Shown here: positions 18,350-26,631 of the stretch, one piece after another | Numbering within the stretch: the first letter of the stretch is position 1 | Layout: each line of letters begins with the position of its first letter | NCBI RefSeq assembly: GCF_011440305.1 | Contig: NZ_JAAOIW010000005.1 | Location: 372,001 to 436,000, forward strand | Reading direction: 5' to 3' | DNA length: 64,000 bases | DNA from: Paenibacillus agricola | GTDB lineage: Bacteria > Bacillota > Bacilli > Paenibacillales > NBRC-103111 | Notes under the pieces: model-generated | The model's database searches: none | Seen by the model: the letters and a program-made list of their open reading frames with translations, nothing else | What the model was told of the DNA's origin: nothing | Translations under genes and position numbers: made by a program

Positions 18350-19765
18350 ATGAAACTTATGGAAGTATTTGAACAGTCTATAAAAAAAACATTGGAACAA
18401 CAACCGGACTTCAATTTCCATCGGGTTCACATTGACAGCGACATTATGGTGATTTGCTCGTATCTGGACACGATAGTCGACAAAGAACAGATCCAGAAAT
18501 TGATATTGCTTCCTCTTATGGATATCCGTTTGGATAAAGAAAAAACACATCAAGAAAAGCTGGCACTTATTCGTGATAAGCTCTCAGGAGTATCCTATTC
18601 TACGGAATCAACCCCTGGGAAATGGGTTTCTAACATCATGGATGGCCGTTGTGTTCTTCTTATCGAGAACGATAATCAGGGATATATGCTGGATGTTTCC
18701 AAATTTAAACATAGAGGTATTGAGGAGCCAAAATCTGAGAAGATCGTTCGCGGTCCTGGAGAAGGCTTTACTGAGGATATCATGACAAACATCTCACTCG
18801 TTCGAGGCCGAATTAAATCTCCACAGCTTGTTTTCGAACCTTTCGAAATTGGCCAAACAACAAGAACAAAAGTAATGATGGCGTATATCAACGGCAAGGC
18901 GTCAGAGGCACGCATCCAAACTTATCGTGATCGGTTGAGAACCATACAGACCGACGCTATATTTGAAAGTGCAAATATTGAAGAGTGGATTGAGGAAAAA
19001 GAATTAACCCCCTTTCCCAGAATGATCAATACAGAACGTCCTGACGTCGTCAGCGCTCACTTAGTTGAGGGGAAAATCGTGATCCTAACCGATGGCACAC
19101 CTTATTGTCTCATCGTCCCCGTTACTTTTTTTCAGTTTTTTGTAAGTGCGGAAGACTACTATCAGAGATCTCTTATTTCCACGCTTTTACGTTGGCAGCG
19201 GTTTTTATCGTTCCTGGTGTCGGTTTACACGCCAAGCATATATATTACTCTGACTAACTACAGACAAGAGATGATTCCTTCGGGGCTGTTAATCAATTTG
19301 GCGGCACAAAGGGAAGGTGTTCCTTTCCCTGCATTTGTAGAAGCGGCGATCATGCTTTTCATGTTTGAATTATTGCGGGAGGCCGGGATCCGCATGCCAA
19401 CTGTTACAGGTCAAGCTATTTCCATTGTGGGGGCTGTCGTACTTGGCCAAGCGGCAGTTGAAGCCGGATTGGTTTCGGCAGCAATGGTTATTGTTGTCGG
19501 CATCACGGCAATTGCGAATTTTGTCTCACCCTCATTTAGTTTTGGAATGGCTCAAAGGATTCTTCAATTCTTATTTATGGCTTTAGCCGTATGTCTTGAT
19601 TTATACGGTATTTTCTGCGGTACTCTTTTGTTGATTGTACACTTAGTGTCTCTTAAGACATCAGGAGAGCCTTATTTCTCACCTTTAGCACCACTCCAAC
19701 CCAATCGCTTTAAGGATACATTAATCCGAGTACCTTGGTATAAAATGAAGCGTCCAAAGAGGTGA
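18350..19765 (+). CDS. Spore germination receptor A subunit (GerAA/GerKA family)
   Basis: 471 residues. A subunits sit in the spore inner membrane and help sense nutrients. The N-terminal soluble domain (to about 230) starts with the typical SIKKTLEQQPDFNFHRVHID stretch. A membrane domain of several helices follows (about 280-440), including LLREAGIRMPTVTGQAISIV. The start at 18350 has AAGGAG 12 bases upstream; an earlier ATG at 18323 lacks a site. It is the first gene of an A-C-B-D operon, with the C gene eight bases on. Confidence 0.9.
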   Translation: MKLMEVFEQSIKKTLEQQPDFNFHRVHIDSDIMVICSYLDTIVDKEQIQKLILLPLMDIRLDKEKTHQEKLALIRDKLSGVSYSTESTPGKWVSNIMDGRCVLLIENDNQGYMLDVSKFKHRGIEEPKSEKIVRGPGEGFTEDIMTNISLVRGRIKSPQLVFEPFEIGQTTRTKVMMAYINGKASEARIQTYRDRLRTIQTDAIFESANIEEWIEEKELTPFPRMINTERPDVVSAHLVEGKIVILTDGTPYCLIVPVTFFQFFVSAEDYYQRSLISTLLRWQRFLSFLVSVYTPSIYITLTNYRQEMIPSGLLINLAAQREGVPFPAFVEAAIMLFMFELLREAGIRMPTVTGQAISIVGAVVLGQAAVEAGLVSAAMVIVVGITAIANFVSPSFSFGMAQRILQFLFMALAVCLDLYGIFCGTLLLIVHLVSLKTSGEPYFSPLAPLQPNRFKDTLIRVPWYKMKRPKR

Positions 19766-19772
19766 TTTGACT

Positions 19773-20954
19773 ATGAAGCGGTTTATTCGAATTGGGTTAG
19801 TATCGCTTGTGATTGCCTTCAGTTTATTATTGAATGGATGCGGTGATTTAAATGAAATTAATGAGTTAGCCATCGTTGATATGATCGGAGTTGATCAGGA
19901 AGAAGATGGAACTTACATGGCCTACTACCAGGTGGTAAACCCAAACGGTGTAGCTGGTTCAAAAAGCGGAGGCACTCGTTCACCGATCTACACGTATGAG
20001 TTCAAAGGGAAGACATGGGCCGAATTCACGGACACCGCTACAAAAACGATACCTAGACGGCTATTTATCAGTCATTTTCAGGCTTATATTGTTTCGGAAC
20101 GCCTAGCCAAAAAAGGATTGGGTGATTTGATGAACTTCTTGGAAAATGACCCCAGCCGTCGAATGGCGACTTCCGTTTTTATTACAAAAAATCCAGTTCG
20201 GGACGTTATGAATACTTATGTCCCACTTGAAATGAATCCAGGCAAAGAACTTCGCAGTATTCAGCAGCTTCAGATCGAGGTGACTGGAAAAGCCGATAAA
20301 GATTCTCAGTTCAATGCAATCATTAAAAATTACAAAACCTCGCAGCTTACTTTTGTATCGAATATTTCGTTGTCCGGTCTTGAGCCATTTTCCACTACCA
20401 AACGTTTTGAAACGATTGAAGGAAATCGAGGTAATTTCCAATATACGGGTGTATCCATTATCAAACAAGGTCGATGGTTAGGCGAACTGAAAGCCACACA
20501 AATAGCTCCTCTTTTATTCATACTTGGCAAAAATAAATCATTGATGGAAAGTCTAGTGTTGGGTAAGAATGAATCCGCTCAGGTGCAGCTGGACGAAAAG
20601 CCCAAAATAGAAAACAAACTTGTCATCAACGGCCAAGACACATCTCTTCATATTACCATCAAGCCAAAGCTGAAATTAATCGCTATTAATCAAAAAGAAA
20701 GACTTGATTCTACAACCTTGCATCGTTTGGAAAAAATGTTCGATAAACAAATGACAGATCATGCGAAGGATCTGCTTAATATTGGCAGGCAGCATGATTG
20801 GGACTTGCTTGGAGTGGAAGAACAGATTAATCACAAATCAGGAAAAGCGTGGGCACCGCTAAAAGCTGATTCGAATAGTTGGAAGAACACGGAGGTTACC
20901 ATTGACATTCACTCAACCATTGTAAAAATGGGAGTGTTACTAACCCCATACTAA
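19773..20954 (+). CDS. Spore germination receptor C subunit, Ger(x)C lipoprotein
   Basis: 393 residues. The lipobox LLLNGC gives a lipidated C23, anchoring it on the outer face of the spore inner membrane. The Ger(x)C body follows, with the typical start GDLNEINELAIVDMIGVD. GAGGTGA lies seven bases before the ATG at 19773; an in-frame TTG two codons earlier is not needed. It assembles with the A and B subunits. Confidence 0.9.
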   Translation: MKRFIRIGLVSLVIAFSLLLNGCGDLNEINELAIVDMIGVDQEEDGTYMAYYQVVNPNGVAGSKSGGTRSPIYTYEFKGKTWAEFTDTATKTIPRRLFISHFQAYIVSERLAKKGLGDLMNFLENDPSRRMATSVFITKNPVRDVMNTYVPLEMNPGKELRSIQQLQIEVTGKADKDSQFNAIIKNYKTSQLTFVSNISLSGLEPFSTTKRFETIEGNRGNFQYTGVSIIKQGRWLGELKATQIAPLLFILGKNKSLMESLVLGKNESAQVQLDEKPKIENKLVINGQDTSLHITIKPKLKLIAINQKERLDSTTLHRLEKMFDKQMTDHAKDLLNIGRQHDWDLLGVEEQINHKSGKAWAPLKADSNSWKNTEVTIDIHSTIVKMGVLLTPY

Positions 20955-20967
20955 GGAGGAGGGTGAG

Positions 20968-22053
20968 ATGGAAAATGTACTATTATCGGTAAGACAGTTT
21001 AGATTGCTTATCGTCTTTTCTACGATGAGTACTGCTTTCTTTTTGCTTCCCACAGTTCTCATTACCAACGCTAAACAACACGCTTGGTTGGTGCCCCTCT
21101 GGACTGGAATAGTAGGAATAGGTAGTTCACTTTTGTGGGTTTACTTGGCAACGAAGTATCCCAAATTAAATTTGATCCAAATCTGCAGAAGTGTAACGGG
21201 TAAATATGTTGGGACAGTGATTGGCTTACTATTAATCTTCCAAATGGTACTCTTATGTGCATGGATACTCAATAATCTGGATGATTTTATGGCAACTACT
21301 ATGCTGCCACATACGGACGAATGGATATTCGGTGCTTGCTTCCTCGTCATTGCAGTTTACAGCACAATTAAAGGGATCGAGTCGATTGCCAGAACAACAG
21401 AGTTTTTGGCACCTATCCTTATAATTGCATTTATTGGAATCTTCTTGCTCGTGATGAAAAATTGGGACGGGACCCATCTAACTCCTCTACTGGAGTTTGA
21501 TTGGGATGGAATATTTCGCAAATCAAGCTTTATGATTGCATTCCCCTACATGGACGCCTTTTCTTTTATCATGATATTTCCGTATGTCAAAGCAAAGCCG
21601 GGTTTCATATATCTGCAAGGAGCATCCATAGCCACATTATTCCTGTCAACCATAACTTTTATTTTGATCGGAGTTCTTGGGGTGTCACGTGCTTCTCACC
21701 TTACGTTCCCTTTATTCAGCATGGCCCAGGAATTGTTGGTAAGCCCGTTCCTTGAACATTTGGAAGCTATCATCTCCCTCCAATGGCTAATCCTCGTGTT
21801 TATCAAACTGGCTCTAACCTTTTACTGCGTGGTAATAGGACTTGTGCATACCTTCAACCTTAATAATCGGGGGATGCTTTCACTTCCATTGGCGATCATC
21901 ATGTTGGGGCTTTCTCAAAGCATGCATCAGAATATTATCGAAAATATGGAGTGGGTGGAAAAATATATACTGCTGAACCATTCTTTTTTTGCCGTGTGCA
22001 TTCCAGCTCTGCTAATTATAATCCACTTCACCATTCGAAGGAGACGCGTATAA
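20968..22053 (+). CDS. Spore germination receptor B subunit (GerAB/GerKB family permease)
   Basis: A 361-residue protein with about ten helices, of the amino acid-polyamine-organocation type used by germinant receptors as the ligand-binding subunit. AAGGAGGAGGG precedes the ATG. The conserved opening QFRLLIVFSTMSTAFFLLPT is present. The stop overlaps the next start by one base (TAATG). Confidence 0.9.
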   Translation: MENVLLSVRQFRLLIVFSTMSTAFFLLPTVLITNAKQHAWLVPLWTGIVGIGSSLLWVYLATKYPKLNLIQICRSVTGKYVGTVIGLLLIFQMVLLCAWILNNLDDFMATTMLPHTDEWIFGACFLVIAVYSTIKGIESIARTTEFLAPILIIAFIGIFLLVMKNWDGTHLTPLLEFDWDGIFRKSSFMIAFPYMDAFSFIMIFPYVKAKPGFIYLQGASIATLFLSTITFILIGVLGVSRASHLTFPLFSMAQELLVSPFLEHLEAIISLQWLILVFIKLALTFYCVVIGLVHTFNLNNRGMLSLPLAIIMLGLSQSMHQNIIENMEWVEKYILLNHSFFAVCIPALLIIIHFTIRRRRV

Positions 22054-22265
22054 TGTGGCCCCTTGGACTAAGTCTAGTGTTGGTAATTGCATTGTTCATC
22101 CATTATGTAAATAAGCAAAGACCAACAAGGGAATTGATTATATATTCATTGCTGTCCTTGATTGGGATTACACAGCTTGTTCTGCTTATTTTTGAAAAGC
22201 CTATCCGGGTGACGGTAATTATCGCATCCATCATTGACCTGTTGTTCAATACTGCTTCAGCGTAA
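22053..22265 (+). CDS. Small two-helix membrane protein, D-subunit type of ger operons
   Basis: 70 residues consisting almost only of two hydrophobic segments (about 4-17 and 26-60), with a basic connector KQRPTRE. The start overlaps the B-subunit stop (TAATG). Small two-helix D proteins are known in some GerA-type operons and modulate receptor function. The assignment rests on size, topology and position rather than sequence identity. Confidence 0.6.
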   Translation: MWPLGLSLVLVIALFIHYVNKQRPTRELIIYSLLSLIGITQLVLLIFEKPIRVTVIIASIIDLLFNTASA

Positions 22266-22417
22266 AATCTTTTTCAACGACTTTCTCTATTTTTATTTCT
22301 ATTTCTACTTCTTTGGCACTAGCATTATCAACTAGCGGTGGCTGTGCAGAAAATTACTTGCATTATACAACAAATTACCAAGTCGCTATTATAAAAAATT
22401 CCACGGAATGGATGGAT

Positions 22418-23296
22418 TTAGTTGAGCAACTTTTTCTTGTGATCTTCAAATTCCTCTTTTGTAATTAATTCGTCTTTTAACAAATCACCTAACTTCCTTA
22501 ACTCATCTGCAACTGAACTACTCGTAGCATTCCTAGAAGATGCATTATCAATAGAACTAACTATCTCATTGTGCTTCATTTTATCCTCCTCCTCATCAGC
22601 CCTACGAATTAATACTTTTAATAAGCTATGCCATCTTTCCGCGTCTTTTCTTGCATTTTGATATGCTATGGACTTTATATCAAATCCAATAATGGCTTGG
22701 ACAGGCTCCAAGAAAGATATATACCAAGTGGGGTGATTGATATCATCTACAACGATTTTCATTTCTAGTTTATTTACCTTTTGAGAAATGGTTTGTGTTG
22801 CACCTGACGCTCCAACTAATGCTCCAATTCCTCCTGCTAATAATCCCCCTATCGCGGCACCAGCTAATTGACTTGATCGAGAAGTTGAAGAAATGGAGGT
22901 TCCATTTTCTTGTATTTCAGAATGTAATATGTCCTTGTATAAATATAGAATTGAATTTAAAACGAACGTTTCATTTATCCTCTTTCCGTTGGTAAATACA
23001 AAGCACACTTTCTGCTTACTATTGTCTAGAGCAATGGCTAGCAAATGATCTTCACTTATAAATATTTCGGTAGGAGTAAAATCTTTTGCCTCGGATATTT
23101 TTTTCCTTACCTGTGAAGCTTCATTAACCTTATAATCTTCTTTTTCCTTTTCCATACTTTTTAGTGAATAATACAATCCAATCAGTCCACATACCAATGC
23201 TACCAATGCCACCCATCCAAGTATTGGTGAGATAATAAAACAGGTTGAAACTACAAAAATAACAACTATGAAGGCTACAAATAATAAACAACCCAT
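22418..23296 (-). CDS. Membrane-anchored protein with C-terminal SHOCT domain
   Basis: 292 residues from the ATG at 23296 (GGGGAG seven bases upstream). Two helices lie near residues 5-45, followed by a basic/acidic linker and a soluble middle part. A glycine-rich hydrophobic stretch (AGAAIGGLLAGGIGALVGA, about 165-185) may insert in a membrane. The last 30 residues (ELRKLGDLLKDELITKEEFE) are a SHOCT domain, a short helical oligomerisation module. It is AT-rich relative to its neighbours and stands alone, convergent with the ger operon. The function is unknown. Confidence 0.75.
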   Translation of the reverse strand: MGCLLFVAFIVVIFVVSTCFIISPILGWVALVALVCGLIGLYYSLKSMEKEKEDYKVNEASQVRKKISEAKDFTPTEIFISEDHLLAIALDNSKQKVCFVFTNGKRINETFVLNSILYLYKDILHSEIQENGTSISSTSRSSQLAGAAIGGLLAGGIGALVGASGATQTISQKVNKLEMKIVVDDINHPTWYISFLEPVQAIIGFDIKSIAYQNARKDAERWHSLLKVLIRRADEEEDKMKHNEIVSSIDNASSRNATSSSVADELRKLGDLLKDELITKEEFEDHKKKLLN

Positions 23297-23399
23297 TATT
23301 AATCTCCCCAATCGTCTAAGTAAGAAGGATAAAAACAAACATTTAGAAATTATATGGCTTACCACAAAAAATATGACGGACTTATCGACATTATTCAAT

Positions 23400-23600
23400 T
23401 CAAACCAATCTCAAGCCGCGCTTCATAAAAACACCACTCTCCCTTAGGTATTTCTCCCCATCTTCAACAGTTACGCAACATTCCTCGAAGGAAATAATTC
23501 TTGTTACTTCAACTACTTTCCCCTAAATTCTTACTTCAACCTGACAGCTTGTTTGTAGGCATTCATTTAAGTGCTTATCTGTTAAGATTAATCTTTTCAC
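23400..23600 (-). pseudogene. Small gene interrupted by one in-frame stop
   Basis: From a GTG at 23600 (AGGG six bases upstream) the frame reads 25 sense codons, one TAG (23523-23525), then 40 sense codons to TGA. The sequence looks protein-like on both sides (MKRLILTDKHLNECLQTSCQ before, KVVEVTRIISFEECCVTVED after). No family is recognised. It lies between a terminator and the SHOCT gene. It is either a point-mutated pseudogene or chance. Confidence 0.35.
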
Positions 23601-23623
23601 TTGAAACCCTCACTAGACATAAT

Positions 23624-23674
23624 AAAAGCACACGTAAATTATAGGTATTAAAACCTAAAATTCACGTGTGCTTC
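23624..23674 (-). terminator. Intrinsic terminator after the VOC genes
   Basis: Long arms AAGCACACGTAAATT and AATTCACGTGTGCTT are followed on the minus strand by TTTATTATG. It sits about 100 bases beyond the stop of the last VOC gene and should end the sugar-ABC operon. Confidence 0.75.
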
Positions 23675-23771
23675 TCGCTCCCCCACCGCAAATCGCTGTC
23701 GGGAAGCAACATTTCCGGTCTTTATTACAGTGTCATCCAGACCTTTACGTGAGGGTCGGATTCATTTCCCA

Positions 23772-24272
23772 TTATTTTTTATCAATCTCTTTAAATTCGA
23801 TTGTTGTGCCTAATTTGGAAGCCGAATCAAAATAAGCATAACGTTCCTTGCCCTTTTCCTGTTTAAAGAAAGCCGGCATTCCCTTGCTTTCCATCAATTG
23901 AATATGTTCCTCAAAACCATCGATGTGAAAAGTCATAAAGTGGATGCCTGGACCGTGCTTTTCTCTAAATTCCGTCCATGGACTAGCTTCGTCATAAGGT
24001 TCGATCAATTCCAGATAGATCGGTTCCAATGGAATAATAGCCGTTCTGCAGCGCGCTTTCCTATATTCGCCTCTGTGCCACACAAAAGGGGTGTTACCAC
24101 CTTCCGGTGCAGGCGCTGCTTGGGAGGACTCAGACTCAGGCGATCTCGGTTTGGGCGCTCTCATCTTGGCGGGATCGAGCTTGAACAGTTCCACATAATA
24201 CTGGAACGCTTCCTCCAGATTGTCCACGACGACACCTAGCTTGATGATTTGGTTATTTGATATTTGTTCCAA
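23772..24272 (-). CDS. VOC family protein, second of a pair
   Basis: 166 residues from a TTG at 24272, eight bases after AAGGGAG; a GTG at 24281 overlaps that site. Two beta-alpha-beta-beta-beta halves of the vicinal-oxygen-chelate fold are joined by a proline/serine-rich insertion (near 40-60, SPESESSQAAPAPEGG). Probable metal ligands are the Glu in YLELIE, the His in IHFMTFH and the Glu in TTIEFKE. The first position, usually His, is Lys (IIKLGVVV). It is the last gene after a sugar-type ABC transporter. It could be an epimerase or lyase, or a non-metal member. Confidence 0.72.
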   Translation of the reverse strand: MEQISNNQIIKLGVVVDNLEEAFQYYVELFKLDPAKMRAPKPRSPESESSQAAPAPEGGNTPFVWHRGEYRKARCRTAIIPLEPIYLELIEPYDEASPWTEFREKHGPGIHFMTFHIDGFEEHIQLMESKGMPAFFKQEKGKERYAYFDSASKLGTTIEFKEIDKK

Positions 24273-24325
24273 GTCAAACACTCCCTTAATTTAAAAATCC
24301 CCATGGGGTAAAGTACTGGAAGGCA

Positions 24326-24736
24326 TCAGGATTTGGCTTGCGGTGATTCAGGGTCAAGCTGCATAAATTCAATCCGGTTGCCATCGGGGTCTCTGACCCA
24401 GCACTGCCAGTTCAAATCCGCGCCCATCTTAGGCTCAACATCCAAAGTAAGCCCTTTACTCTTTAAATGATTGGCAATTTCATGGATATCATTAACTTCC
24501 AAGCACAGGTGGTTATAGCCCTTTGTGACTTTGGTGTCGTTGTCGACTCCTTGTACGCCATTATAAAAAAGCTCAATGAATTGTAAATTAAGAACCTTGA
24601 GATAAACAATCCATGGCTCATTTTTGGCATTTTTCAATTCGAAGCAATTTTTAAATCCAAGGATATCACAATAAAATTCCAACGATTTTTCCATATCCAC
24701 TACATTGTAAGCCGTATGACCGATTCCTTTAAACAT
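24326..24736 (-). CDS. VOC family protein (glyoxalase/dioxygenase fold)
   Basis: 136 residues with a complete VOC module. The four expected metal ligands are visible: H7, E55, H76 and E123, with the usual RDPDGNRIEF end. Such proteins are metal-dependent lyases, epimerases or dioxygenases. GGAGG precedes the ATG by eight bases. It sits 95 bases after the second permease gene and 53 bases before another VOC gene, so it probably modifies the product imported by this transporter. Confidence 0.8.
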   Translation of the reverse strand: MFKGIGHTAYNVVDMEKSLEFYCDILGFKNCFELKNAKNEPWIVYLKVLNLQFIELFYNGVQGVDNDTKVTKGYNHLCLEVNDIHEIANHLKSKGLTLDVEPKMGADLNWQCWVRDPDGNRIEFMQLDPESPQAKS

Positions 24737-24831
24737 ATGAACTACCTCCGTTTAATTGTTTTTTGTTTTAGGTTTTTTTTGTCAAAGCAATGATAACTTA
24801 TACGGCACTCACCTCCAATAATGTGAGAATC

Positions 24832-25671
24832 TTACCCCTTAACTGAACCGTCAGAGAGCCCTTGAACAAAATACTTATTGCAGAGTAGGAAAATGATCAG
24901 AACAGGCACTGAAACTAGCATGGATGCACCCATCATGGCCCCCCAATCGACAACAAATTCTCCGCTGAAATGAGTGATGCCAATAGGCAAGGTTCGCACG
25001 GTATCGGAATTTGTTAAAATTAAAGCGAACAGAAACTCTTCCCATATATGCAGGAATGCATACACCGTTACAGCAATCAGCCCGGGTGAAGATACAGGCA
25101 AGATGATCCGGAACAATGCGCCAACCGTTGTCGTTCCATCAATTTTGGCCGCTTCTTCTAGTTCCCTCGGTACCGTCTTGAAAAACGAAGTGAGCATAAT
25201 AACTGACATCGGGATCGTCAAAGCCACATTGGCAATGATCAAGCCAATATAGGAATCTACAAAACCTATTTTGGTGAAAGTCATATAAATGGGCATAACA
25301 ATGACAACGCCCGGCATCATTTGGCCGTACAATAAACCGGAAGAGAGCTTCTTGGAACCCTTGAACTTGTATCTGGAAAACCCATAACCAGCTAAGATAG
25401 CAATGAATAATGTTAGTAAAGTTGCGCTCCCGGTTACGACTATGCTATTTAAGAACGCACGAGGAATGCCGCTTTCAAATATCACCTTATGATAGTTTGT
25501 CCACGTAGGGTTTTGAACCATAATACTTGGCGGTACTGTAAAATTTTCATTCATCGGTTTGATCGAAGTAACAAACATCCATAGTGCCGGGAACAAGCCA
25601 AAGATGATAAGCCCGATAAGAAATAGGTAGCTCAGGATGGCTTTGCCCACATTGCTTTTTTTGTGTTTCAT
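24832..25671 (-). CDS. Carbohydrate ABC transporter permease (MalG type)
   Basis: A 279-residue six-helix permease. The first helix is near residues 12-34 (SYLFLIGLIIFGLFPALWMF) and the EAA loop is LEEAAKIDGTTTVGALFRI. It starts two bases after the stop of the partner permease, implying coupled translation. Ligand specificity depends on the binding protein upstream. Confidence 0.9.
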   Translation of the reverse strand: MKHKKSNVGKAILSYLFLIGLIIFGLFPALWMFVTSIKPMNENFTVPPSIMVQNPTWTNYHKVIFESGIPRAFLNSIVVTGSATLLTLFIAILAGYGFSRYKFKGSKKLSSGLLYGQMMPGVVIVMPIYMTFTKIGFVDSYIGLIIANVALTIPMSVIMLTSFFKTVPRELEEAAKIDGTTTVGALFRIILPVSSPGLIAVTVYAFLHIWEEFLFALILTNSDTVRTLPIGITHFSGEFVVDWGAMMGASMLVSVPVLIIFLLCNKYFVQGLSDGSVKG

Positions 25672-25673
25672 GC

Positions 25674-26558
25674 TTAGCCATCCTCCCCCTTCATTAACAA
25701 CTTCATATACACAAAGCTTAGAACCGCTGTAATGATAAATAACACGGTACTGGCAGCTGCTGCAATTCCAAAATTGTAATTTTGAAAGCCTGCTTTATAA
25801 ATAAACAGGGAAAGAATCTCTGTTTGGTGGGCCGGGCCGCCTTCTGTCAACACGAACACAAAAGTAAACGCATTTAACGTCCAAATGGTGAGCAGCAAAA
25901 TGACCGACATACAAGTGGAAGAAATATGAGGGATGGTAACCGCTCTAAATTGCCTCCATCCTGTTGCTCCGTCTACATTGGACGCATCTTTCAATTCCTT
26001 CGGGACCGATTGCAAAGCAGCCTCGATCATGATCATCACAAGAGGATACATCTTCCAAACATTGACGAGAATCGCGGAAAATAATGCGGTATGCTCATCG
26101 GATACCCAGTTGATACTGGTGGTTATGATTCCGAGTGATTTCAATATATGATTGATAATTCCAAAATCCGCATGATACAACCATTTCCAAACATTTACGC
26201 TAATAATGCTGGGAATAACCCAAGGAACCATCAGCAGGATCCGGATCAGAGTTTTCCATTTGATAAAATCCTGGTTGATGACAACAGCCGCCGCAAATCC
26301 GAACAGAAACTGAAAGACAACACTGCCAATTGTCCATAAAAACGTAACATAAAGTGATAAGAGAAAATCGGGGTTTTTAAACAATTCCACATACTGCGAA
26401 ACCCCGACGAATGTCCAGCTGTCCGAGTAGATATCACTCTTATTAAAGCTTAATACAATCGTATAAATCAGGGGAAAGATCATGATAAGAGCAATGATCA
26501 ATACGGCAGGTAATACGAACATCAGACCCGGATTACGGATATTTTTTAAAGCTTGCAT
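25674..26558 (-). CDS. Carbohydrate ABC transporter permease (MalF/UgpA type)
   Basis: 294 residues from the ATG at 26558, which has AAGGAGG eight bases upstream; a longer frame to 26600 would start inside a strong hairpin. Helices begin at residue 12 (LMFVLPAVLIIALIMIFPLI), and the EAA loop KDASNVDGATGWRQFRAVTI is near the end. It forms the channel with the next gene. A 19-bp stem separates it from the binding-protein gene. Confidence 0.9.
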   Translation of the reverse strand: MQALKNIRNPGLMFVLPAVLIIALIMIFPLIYTIVLSFNKSDIYSDSWTFVGVSQYVELFKNPDFLLSLYVTFLWTIGSVVFQFLFGFAAAVVINQDFIKWKTLIRILLMVPWVIPSIISVNVWKWLYHADFGIINHILKSLGIITTSINWVSDEHTALFSAILVNVWKMYPLVMIMIEAALQSVPKELKDASNVDGATGWRQFRAVTIPHISSTCMSVILLLTIWTLNAFTFVFVLTEGGPAHQTEILSLFIYKAGFQNYNFGIAAAASTVLFIITAVLSFVYMKLLMKGEDG

Positions 26559-26575
26559 GTAGGCGGCCTCCTTAA

Positions 26576-26618
26576 ACCCATCCCGCTTGGAGGATTCCAT
26601 CCTCTAAGCGGGATGGGT
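26576..26618 (-). promoter_or_regulatory. Very stable intergenic hairpin between binding protein and permease
   Basis: A 19-bp stem (ACCCATCCCGCTTGGAGGA with its complement, one G-U pair) and a 5-base loop. On the minus strand it is followed by TTTAAGG, too short to be a strong terminator. The position suits an mRNA 3'-end protector or partial terminator that keeps binding-protein mRNA above permease mRNA. Confidence 0.7.
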
Positions 26619-26631
26619 ATGATCATCCAAA

